A stretch of DNA of 34,478 nt from Tubiluchus corallicola. Its lineage: Eukaryota > Priapulida > Priapulimorpha > Priapulimorphida > Tubiluchidae. The stretch is taken from contig JAQGDQ010002398.1 of assembly GCA_030141605.1 (NCBI GenBank), positions 61,107 through 95,584 of the forward strand, in the 5' to 3' direction. A program made the position numbers and the translations under genes. Positions 25,895 to 32,548 of this stretch are shown piece by piece; within the stretch, counting starts at the first letter, position 1, and every line of letters begins with the position of its first letter. The notes beneath the pieces are model-generated. The model worked only from the letters and a program-made list of their open reading frames with translations, ran no database searches and was not told where the DNA came from.

Positions 25895-27169
25895 ATGGCT
25901 TATATAGAACCGGCTCCAATAAAAAACCAACATGACCCGTTTGAATCCATGATGAAGCGATTTGATATTGCTGCAGAAATACTAGGGTTAGATGAAGAGG
26001 TTTATAATATGTTAAAAATCCCAATGAAACAAGTAATAGTTAGCCTACCTATTACTATGGACGATGGGAGAATACAGGTCTTTGAGGGGTACAGGGTGCA
26101 TCATAGCAATGTTTTAGGACCATGCAAAGGAGGAATACGATATAGCACAAGAATATATTTAAACGAAATAAAGGCATTAGCAGCATGGATGACTTGGAAG
26201 TGCGCAATAGTAGACATTCCGTATGGAGGAGCAAAAGGAGGGATAAAATGTAATCCAAAAGAAATGTCATCAGGCGAAATAGAGCGCCTGACACGATCTT
26301 ATACCCTTGCCATGCATGATGTTATAGGACAAGATACAGATATACCAGCACCAGATTTGGGGTGTGGAGAGCGAGAAATGGGGTGGATTATGGACCAGTA
26401 TTCCCGAAATAAAGGAATGACCACTCACGGAGTAGTCACAGGAAAACCTATTGTACTTGGCGGTTCGTTGGGAAGAAAAGAAGCGACGGGAAGGGGAGTT
26501 ATGGTAACAGCTTTGGCAGCCCTTGCAAAGCTAAAAATCAATCCATTTGAGTGTAAGGTTGCGGTACAAGGCTTTGGAAATGTTGGCTCTTTTGCTGCCC
26601 TATTGATGAGTGAACGAGGAGCTAAAATAGTGGCTATTAGCGATGTTACGGGAGCATACTACAATAAAAAAGGAATAGATATTGAAAAAGCCATTGCTCA
26701 TGTTGAGCAAACAAGAAGCCTTGAAGGATTTTTAGAAGCAGATAAATTATCTGACGCTGAAGACATTTTATTATTAGATGTAGATGTATTAGTACCAGCG
26801 GCGATAGAGGATGTTATTACCAGTAGCAATGCTGATAAAATCAAAGCCAAGCTTATTGTGGAAGGTGCAAATGGGCCTACCTCTGCCAATGCTGATGGTA
26901 TTATTAATGAAAAAGATATTATGGTTGTTCCGGACATATTAGCCAATGCAGGAGGTGTAACAGTATCATATTTTGAGTGGGTCCAAAATAGAATGGGATA
27001 CCGTTGGACGAAAGAAAGGGTAAATAGGCGTACGGATAGAATAATGAGAACCTCTTTTAATAATGTATACAAAATAGCTCAGAAACACAATGTCTCTCTC
27101 AGAACGGCGGCATATATGTTAGCTATTGATAAAGTAGAGAAGGCATTAAAGTATAGAGGTGTGTTTTAA
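25895..27169 (+). CDS. gdhA: Glutamate dehydrogenase (Glu/Leu/Phe/Val dehydrogenase family)
   Basis: A 424-residue hexameric-type enzyme that interconverts glutamate with 2-oxoglutarate and ammonia. The N-terminal substrate domain has GPCKGGIRYSTRIYLNEIKALAAWMTWK and DIPYGGAKGGIKCNP with the catalytic Lys at residue 114, then DIPAPDLGCGEREMGWIMDQY. The Rossmann motif VAVQGFGNVGSFAALLMSERG starts near 225. ILANAGGVTVSYFEWVQN near 348-365 is a family signature. The length fits the 410-430-residue bacterial and archaeal group. Cofactor preference (NAD or NADP) is not clear from the sequence. psd follows after 18 bases. Confidence 0.93.
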   Translation: MAYIEPAPIKNQHDPFESMMKRFDIAAEILGLDEEVYNMLKIPMKQVIVSLPITMDDGRIQVFEGYRVHHSNVLGPCKGGIRYSTRIYLNEIKALAAWMTWKCAIVDIPYGGAKGGIKCNPKEMSSGEIERLTRSYTLAMHDVIGQDTDIPAPDLGCGEREMGWIMDQYSRNKGMTTHGVVTGKPIVLGGSLGRKEATGRGVMVTALAALAKLKINPFECKVAVQGFGNVGSFAALLMSERGAKIVAISDVTGAYYNKKGIDIEKAIAHVEQTRSLEGFLEADKLSDAEDILLLDVDVLVPAAIEDVITSSNADKIKAKLIVEGANGPTSANADGIINEKDIMVVPDILANAGGVTVSYFEWVQNRMGYRWTKERVNRRTDRIMRTSFNNVYKIAQKHNVSLRTAAYMLAIDKVEKALKYRGVF

Positions 27170-27187
27170 ATAATAATTATTTTGGGT

Positions 27188-27844
27188 GTGAAAGTTCATA
27201 AAGAAGGAAAAAACATATTAGTAATTTTATTCTTTTTATTTTTGGTTTTGAATGTCGTTTTGTGGCGTTATGCTACAAGTAATAGTATGTTGCTCATATG
27301 CTTATTTTTTTGTGTGATTCTTTATGCCTTTTTCTTCTATTTTTTTAGAAACCCAAAACGAGTCATTGAAAAAAATGAGAAACATATTATTGCTCCTGCT
27401 GATGGAAAAATTGTAATTATTGACAAAAATATAGAAAGCGAATACTTTAATGATGAACGGATACAGGTGTCCATTTTCATGTCTCCACTAAATGTACATG
27501 TCAACCGCAACCCCATTTCTGGGATTATACGCTTTTTTGCCTATCACCCTGGAAAATATCTTGTTGCATGGCACCCTAAATCTAGCACTAAAAATGAAAG
27601 AACAACAATAGTATATCAGCTCCCTTCTGGAGTTAAAATTTTAGTACGCCAAATAGCAGGCTTTTTAGCAAGAAGAATTTGTTGGTATGTGGAAGAGGAT
27701 ATGAAGGTAGAACAGGGCAGAGAGTTTGGGTTTATTAAATTTGGATCGCGAATAGACTTGTTTTTGCCCCTTGAGACAAAAATACTTGTAGAAAAAGGAG
27801 ATATCACCAAAGGCGGGCACACTGTTTTAGCTGAATTGGAATAA
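27188..27844 (+). CDS. psd: Phosphatidylserine decarboxylase family protein
   Basis: A 218-residue short (archaeal-type) decarboxylase that makes phosphatidylethanolamine. Two hydrophobic segments near the N-terminus (about 12-30 and 34-52) anchor it in the membrane. IAPADGKIVIIDK and FMSPLNVHVNRNPISGII follow, and the autocleavage site is FGS within KFGSRIDLFLP near residue 185, where the Ser becomes the pyruvoyl group. The closing VEKGDITKGGHTVLAEL is usual. The start is uncertain between GTG 27188 and TTG 27182; I prefer GTG because the protein then begins VKVHKEG, like relatives. It is likely co-transcribed with gdh. No pssA is adjacent. Confidence 0.87.
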   Translation: MKVHKEGKNILVILFFLFLVLNVVLWRYATSNSMLLICLFFCVILYAFFFYFFRNPKRVIEKNEKHIIAPADGKIVIIDKNIESEYFNDERIQVSIFMSPLNVHVNRNPISGIIRFFAYHPGKYLVAWHPKSSTKNERTTIVYQLPSGVKILVRQIAGFLARRICWYVEEDMKVEQGREFGFIKFGSRIDLFLPLETKILVEKGDITKGGHTVLAELE

Positions 27845-27892
27845 AAAACCCTTCAAAATAAACCATATCTTTAAAGCATCATTTAGCTTACC

Positions 27893-28885
27893 ATGCAATA
27901 CTCTATAATTATTCCCTTGTACAACAGACCCAATGAAATAAGAGAATTGTTGGAAAGTTTAACACATCAAACCTTTTGTGACTTTGAAGTTATCGTGGTA
28001 GAAGACGCCTCTACGGTAACAAGCAAAAAAGTGGTGGCTCAATTTGAAAAAAAACTCAATATAAAATACTACTTTAAAAAGAAAAATGAAGGACAAGGGC
28101 AAGCGCGAAATTATGGGGCTAATAGAGTTAATGGTGAGTATATCATTTTTTTAGATTCTGACTGTATTGCTCCTAAAAAATACATGAAAGAAATAGATGA
28201 ATACCTGAAAAAAAACAGAGTAGACTGCTTTGGAGGACCTGACAAGGAGCACCCCTCATTCACCAACCTGCAAAAAAGTATTAATTACTCTATGACCTCT
28301 TTTTTTACAACAGGAGGTATAAGGGGAAGGAAAAAACGCATAAGCGCCTATTATCCAAGAAGTTTTAATATGGGAGTCTCAAAAAAAGCATATAAAGCAA
28401 TCAACGGATTTGGAAGAAGGAGAGTAGGAGAGGATATAGATTTTAGCATTAGAATACGAAAGCAGGGATTTAAAATAGGGCTTATAGAGAGAGCTTTTGT
28501 CTTTCATAAGAGGAGAACGGAAATAAAAGATTTTCTTAAACAAGTATTTTTATTTGGCAAGGCAAGAATACACCTAATACAAAAACATAGAAAAAAGGCA
28601 TTTAAGATTGTCTACATCTTTCCACCTCTATTTTTGTTATCAACAATTACCTTATTGATACTTGGCGGGGCAATGCATTGGGCATTTTTCTCTCCATTGA
28701 TTTTTTTTATTACCACTATTTTTTTGGATGCAACCATCAAAAACAAAAGCATATCCGTTGGCGGAATTTCTATCGTTACAAGCCTTATACAGTTAATAGG
28801 ATATGGAGCAGGATTTTTATGGAACTTAAAAAGTTTTTTTACAAAAAGAAAAAACGAAAAAGAGCGTTACTTTTTTCTTTTTTGA
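27893..28885 (+). CDS. Family 2 glycosyltransferase with C-terminal membrane segments
   Basis: A 330-residue GT-A enzyme. The start MQYSIIIPLYNRPNEIRELLESLTHQT and VEDAS are the nucleotide-binding face. The DxD-like metal motif is FLDSDCIAP near residues 85-93, and VGEDIDFSIRIRKQG near 180-194 is the (E)D catalytic region. Two or three hydrophobic segments occupy about 238-310, so the protein is membrane bound, and a basic tail follows. It probably transfers a sugar to a lipid carrier or surface glycan; donor and acceptor are unknown. No polysaccharide cluster surrounds it. Its end overlaps the opposing folB gene by 19 bases. Confidence 0.88.
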   Translation: MQYSIIIPLYNRPNEIRELLESLTHQTFCDFEVIVVEDASTVTSKKVVAQFEKKLNIKYYFKKKNEGQGQARNYGANRVNGEYIIFLDSDCIAPKKYMKEIDEYLKKNRVDCFGGPDKEHPSFTNLQKSINYSMTSFFTTGGIRGRKKRISAYYPRSFNMGVSKKAYKAINGFGRRRVGEDIDFSIRIRKQGFKIGLIERAFVFHKRRTEIKDFLKQVFLFGKARIHLIQKHRKKAFKIVYIFPPLFLLSTITLLILGGAMHWAFFSPLIFFITTIFLDATIKNKSISVGGISIVTSLIQLIGYGAGFLWNLKSFFTKRKNEKERYFFLF

Positions 28886-29226
28886 GACAAAGTAATAGTA
28901 GCCATCTTACATATCCCTCCCACTTTGGGATTAAATTTTGAAACAGAAATTTCAACAGACATTATACAAGAGAACGCTACAAAAACCTCATCTATTATCC
29001 GCTGAGCCACATGCTCAATTAAGTTAGAAGGCTTTGACATCTCTTTCTTTATAAGTTGGTAGATTTGGGAATAATCTACTGTTTTCGAAAGGTCATCCAA
29101 ATGATCATTATCAGATGGAAGATGCACAGAAACATCCACTTGAAACTTGTTGCCTCTCTCTCTTTCTTCAGGATGATAGCCATGGTAGGCATAAAATATC
29201 AAGCCTTGGAGCGTGATTTTTTTCAT
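28867..29226 (-). CDS. folB: Dihydroneopterin aldolase
   Basis: A 119-residue enzyme of tetrahydrofolate synthesis that cleaves dihydroneopterin to hydroxymethyl-dihydropterin and glycolaldehyde. The family pattern ITLQGLIFYAYHGYHPEERERGNKFQVDV is complete, with the substrate-binding Glu, and TVDYSQIYQLIKKEM and LIEHVAQRIIDE follow, ending with a VSKFNPKVGGICKMATITL strand with the usual catalytic Lys. The start codon overlaps the divIVA stop (ATGA), so the two genes are translationally coupled. The last 19 bases overlap the convergent glycosyltransferase gene. Confidence 0.92.
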   Translation of the reverse strand: MKKITLQGLIFYAYHGYHPEERERGNKFQVDVSVHLPSDNDHLDDLSKTVDYSQIYQLIKKEMSKPSNLIEHVAQRIIDEVFVAFSCIMSVEISVSKFNPKVGGICKMATITLSQKRKK

Positions 29227-29903
29227 GACAGGTCGTCAAAAAATGATGTTCTATTAGACCCACCCTTATTAGATGGCGTTGTGGGGGATGCATCGCGAGC
29301 CATTACTTCATCTGCCAGCTGACCATTAATCACTTTGTTGGCAAAGTCTCTTGCTCCTTGTATGTGGTTATCCAAGTTAGCATTAAATTTTTTCGCATTA
29401 GATATATCTATTCTATCGCGAATATCATTGACCAAGTGGGATAAATTTTTCATCACTTCTTCTCTCAGGTCTAGCAACATTTTGTAACCATGTTCGGCTG
29501 ACTTCACCTCTTCCAGCATTTGATACACAATCTGTTTTGAGCCTTTGTCTGCTTCTTCCACTATTTTTCTGTAGCGATCTCTTGCCTTATATACCAAACT
29601 TTCAGACTTGATTTCACCTTCTTTCATTCGGAGTTCGGCTGTCTTTGAGGCTTGTTCTATCATATTCGAACCAGCATTCTCTGCAGACTTAATAGCCTCA
29701 TACAAAGACCGTTCCATCTCTTTGAGTTTTGTTACTTCTCTTCGAAGGGTGTCAATGTTGCTTGCCATAGCTTTATTCTCTTTTAGAAGGCGTTCCCATT
29801 CATGAGACAAAAACATTAAGAATGTTTTCACTTCATTTGCGTCGTAACCTCTAAGCGATCGAGCAAAACTCTTTCTACGTATTTCTTGGGGAAGTATTTT
29901 CAT
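29223..29903 (-). CDS. DivIVA-domain protein
   Basis: A 226-residue coiled-coil protein. The N-terminal DivIVA box is MKILPQEIRRKSFARSLRGYDANEVKTFLMFLS, the membrane-curvature-binding region of the family. A long coiled coil covers about residues 30-165, rich in Glu, Lys and Leu heptads. A low-complexity Ser/Pro/Asn tail closes it (about 200-226). In Gram-positive bacteria DivIVA organises poles and division; the role in Bacteroidota is less defined. It forms a two-gene unit with folB. Start ATG 29903 gives the complete conserved N-terminus. Confidence 0.88.
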   Translation of the reverse strand: MKILPQEIRRKSFARSLRGYDANEVKTFLMFLSHEWERLLKENKAMASNIDTLRREVTKLKEMERSLYEAIKSAENAGSNMIEQASKTAELRMKEGEIKSESLVYKARDRYRKIVEEADKGSKQIVYQMLEEVKSAEHGYKMLLDLREEVMKNLSHLVNDIRDRIDISNAKKFNANLDNHIQGARDFANKVINGQLADEVMARDASPTTPSNKGGSNRTSFFDDLS

Positions 29904-30014
29904 AAAGAACTAAAAATAAAACTAACTTGCAATATCTAAATTTTTTATTTAAAAACAAAAAAATATTGTTTTTTTGATTAAAGCCAATAAATGTTGAGCT
30001 TTTTATACCAAAAA

Positions 30015-30875
30015 TCAGCTTCTACCATATTTTCTAAATGCTTGAATGGTTTGGTAAATACCATAACCTATCACTATTCGGCTGATACCGTCTATTGTAT
30101 AGCTCCATTTTCCAATAACGTACTCCTCCATAAAGTCAAAGTCATGGGTTATGAAAAAGAATGCAAGAATATATTCGTATCTATTAGGAGGTGATTGATA
30201 TAGAGTAGATAGATACCATTCATAGAACCCATAAGTGGCAATACATGTAAAGACAAAGCCAAGCACCCAACTTGTCCCAAATAAATTTGAAATAAGGTTG
30301 AATAGGAGCAGTATAAAATTGTTAAAAAGTGAAAACCATTTAAAGACAGCTAAATACCATTTTTTTTGTTCATCTTTTTTGTTTTGTTCGTCTTTCTTGG
30401 ATTTTTTTGAAGAGAATAGTTTGCGGGTCGTCTCTTGAAAATGTTTTATCATCTCTTTTTGATGATATTTTAACGCATCAATTCTGTTGTTTTGTTTTAG
30501 CAATTGATCTTTAATCACCCTGAAAGAGTGCCTGTTGTGCGCCTTCTCTATCTCTGTATTTGTAAAATCAATAAACTTCTCTACAAATACAGAGAGAAAA
30601 TCAGCTCTTTTTATCTTACTATTTTGAAAACTTACAGACCCTTCAAAGGCGACATTAGCAAAAGAGATATCGTTTCCTTCTAAACTATTAAAGTATGCAC
30701 GCCCACTAAATTGTGCGTAGCGAAAATCCGTATCTTTTCCCTTAAACTTTGCTATGCTAAAATCCGTCTTTTCTCCATAAAACTGTGCGTAGCTAAAATC
30801 CGTCTTTTCTCCATAAAACTGTGCGTATCTAAAGCTTGTCTTTTCTCCATAAAACTTTGCGTTGCTAAAATACAT
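30015..30875 (-). pseudogene. C-terminal part of a pentapeptide-repeat membrane protein (separated from its N-terminus by frameshifts)
   Basis: Residues from the first ATG (30875) begin inside the repeat array, with units such as FRYAQFYGEKTDFSYAQFYGE. A few irregular repeats (FANVAFEGSVSFQNSKIKRADF) and a basic helical linker with KKDEQNKKDEQKK follow. Two to three hydrophobic segments at about 180-240 and a final YTIDGISRIVIGYGIYQTIQAFRKYGRS resemble the ion-channel-like C-terminal domain found in many pentapeptide-repeat proteins. Three one-base deletions upstream (near 30986, 30966 and 30901) restore the same frame as the gene starting at 32261, so I read both as one broken gene. It is not likely to be an independent gene; no start signal precedes it. 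Confidence 0.75.
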
Positions 30876-31305
30876 CCGTTTGCTATTAAATTGTGTGAGG
30901 CAAAATCCGTATTTTCTCCATTAAACTGTGCTATGCGAAAATCCGTATTTTCTCCATTAAACTGTGATCGATAAAACTCGTATTTCCTTAAACTCTGTGT
31001 AGCGAAAATCCGTATTTTCTCCATTAAACTGTGCTATGCGAAAATCCGTATTTTCTCCATTAAACTGTGCATCGATAAAACTCGTATTTCCCTTAAACTC
31101 TGTGTAGCGAAAATCCGTATTTTCTCCATTAAACTGTGCTATGCGAAAATCCGTATTTTCTCCATTAAACTGTGCGTAGCGAAAATCCGTATTTTCTCCA
31201 TTAAACTGTGCATAGATAAAACTCGTATTTCCCTTAAACTCTGTGTAGCCAAAATCCGTATTTCCCTTAAACTCTGTGTAGCTAAAATCCACATTCTTAT
31301 CAAAA
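30640..31305 (-). repeat. Pentapeptide-type repeat array, 33/36-bp DNA units
   Basis: About 18 units, read on the minus strand as variants of QFNGENTDFRYA and EFKGNTSFIYA, i.e. the A.F.G...F pattern of pentapeptide repeats spaced by 11 or 12 residues (Pentapeptide_3 type). On the plus strand the unit is seen as CTCCATTAAACTGTGC followed by GTAGCGAAAATCCGTATTTT. Many copies from 31000 to 31240 are nearly identical, which favours slippage and assembly errors. Confidence 0.85.
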
Positions 31306-32261
31306 GTGAAAACAGGGGATTTGTCGAACAGAGTATGTATTTTTCTTGTTTTTTCTTTGTAGATTTCTAGGAATACTTTGCGTGGGTCGAAATTGAAAAT
31401 ACGGCATGAAAAATCAAAATCGTTATTAAGTAGTTTTTCTGCCTCTTCATACTGCTTTTTGGCAAAATGAAGTCTACCAAACTCCCCTTGCACTACCGCT
31501 ATCAAGTATCTGTCCTTCAAGCCCTCGGCAAGTAGCAAAGCCTTATTCAAATACTCCTCTCCTCTTGCTAACTCCTCTTCATCTACATGATTTGTTTGCA
31601 TGTTGTAGTTAATATCTATTCTGCCTAAATTGATATTAATAATAGCCTGCCTATAGTAGTCCTCTTGCAACATTGCACTAGTCAATGCTTCCTTAAACTC
31701 TTTTCTTGCACTCCTAAAATCACCTTGTAGCTCATGTAACGCAGCTATATTTATTTGTGTTATAAGGATGTTTTTTTGGTCTTGGGTTTCCTGTGCCAAT
31801 TCCAATGATTGCTTATAATATTCCATAGCCTCTTTGTAGAAGCCCAAATCTTTGAACAACAGACCTAAATTGTGAGATATTTTACCTATTAATACCGTGT
31901 TGTCGCTTTCTTCTGCAAGCTGTAACGCTTGGGAATATTTAACCAATGCATCATCGTGCTCAAATGCCATATAGTATGTACCCCCCACAGAGTTAAGTAT
32001 TTTTGCTTTGTGCTTATTTTTTACTTCATCTTCAAAGTGGCTGTTTTTCAATACCAACAACGCCTTGTCAAACATTGCAAATGCACTATCAAACTCTTTT
32101 TGTTTTCTCAAATCCTTGCCTTCTTTTACCAACTCTTCAATCTCTTCTAACTTTTCTTGAGTATAGGGAGAGAGAATTTCTTGACTTTCCGTTATGTTGT
32201 CGCACTGTGTCAACATAACTGATAGGGCTATTGCTAGTGAAAGAAAGATTAGTTTTTTCAT
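30957..32261 (-). CDS. TPR lipoprotein with pentapeptide repeats (N-terminal part of a broken gene)
   Basis: A 434-residue open frame. A lipoprotein signal peptide (lipobox VMLTQC, Cys at about residue 20) is followed by about seven tetratricopeptide repeats (residues 40-290), e.g. AKILNSVGGTYYMAFEHDDALVKYSQALQL and GKISHNLGLLFKDLGFYKEAMEYYKQSLEL. From about 310 the chain changes to pentapeptide-type repeats (NVDFSYTEFKGNTDF onward), ending out of frame with FKEIRVLSITV and a stop at 30957-30959. The reading frame equals that of the fragment at 30015-30875; the whole original gene would be about 2.25 kb. TPRs imply protein-protein binding at the membrane; function unknown. Start ATG 32261 is convincing. 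Confidence 0.8.
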   Translation of the reverse strand: MKKLIFLSLAIALSVMLTQCDNITESQEILSPYTQEKLEEIEELVKEGKDLRKQKEFDSAFAMFDKALLVLKNSHFEDEVKNKHKAKILNSVGGTYYMAFEHDDALVKYSQALQLAEESDNTVLIGKISHNLGLLFKDLGFYKEAMEYYKQSLELAQETQDQKNILITQINIAALHELQGDFRSARKEFKEALTSAMLQEDYYRQAIININLGRIDINYNMQTNHVDEEELARGEEYLNKALLLAEGLKDRYLIAVVQGEFGRLHFAKKQYEEAEKLLNNDFDFSCRIFNFDPRKVFLEIYKEKTRKIHTLFDKSPVFTFDKNVDFSYTEFKGNTDFGYTEFKGNTSFIYAQFNGENTDFRYAQFNGENTDFRIAQFNGENTDFRYTEFKGNTSFIDAQFNGENTDFRIAQFNGENTDFRYTEFKEIRVLSITV

Positions 32262-32313
32262 GAGCTTGTTAGTTTTTCATTTCAATTAGTTTATTTTGTA
32301 GTTAATAATAACT

Positions 32314-32337
32314 AAAAAAGAACTCCCAAAGAGAGTT
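32314..32337 (-). terminator. Rho-independent terminator of the 25-residue-repeat gene
   Basis: On the minus strand AACTC ... GAGTT with a 7-nt loop is followed by CTTTTTT. It overlaps the stop codon of the partial gene at 32336 and lies about 50 bases before the start of the TPR gene. Confidence 0.65.
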
Positions 32338-32548
32338 ATTCATTCTCGTCATCTTTAATATTTTCTCTACCGCCTATAGCAAATTCTGATACAATGGCAG
32401 CGGGTGGAACGCCTGTAGAGAGGTTCTCTTTAATATTCTCTCTATCGCCTACAGCAAATTCTGATACAATGGCAGCGGGTGGAACGCCTGTAGAGAGGTT
32501 CTCTTTAATATTCTGTCCATCGCCTATAGACGATACGTGGAGAGCTAA
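32336..32548 (-). CDS. 3' end of a gene encoding 25-residue tandem repeats (truncated at the junction)
   Basis: An open frame of 70 codons ending in TAA at 32336-32338, followed by a terminator. It encodes two full and one partial copy of a 25-residue unit with the core ENLSTGVPPAAIVSEFA, then GRENIKDDENE at the C-terminus. I do not recognise the repeat. No start codon and no upstream continuation exist: similarity to the repeat stops near 32541 and an in-frame TGA lies at 32549-32551. This is the C-terminus of a protein whose remainder is missing from the window, so the sequence beyond probably does not belong to it. It could be a surface or secreted repeat protein. Confidence 0.6.
   Translation of the reverse strand, partial: LALHVSSIGDGQNIKENLSTGVPPAAIVSEFAVGDRENIKENLSTGVPPAAIVSEFAIGGRENIKDDENE
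32353..32541. repeat. 75-bp tandem repeat, about 2.5 copies
   Basis: Units start at 32353, 32428 and 32503, a period of exactly 75 bp (25 codons), so the reading frame is kept. Copies 1 and 2 differ at only a few positions, e.g. TTTTCTCTACC versus TTCTCTCTATC. The third copy is recognisable only to about 32541. Confidence 0.92.
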
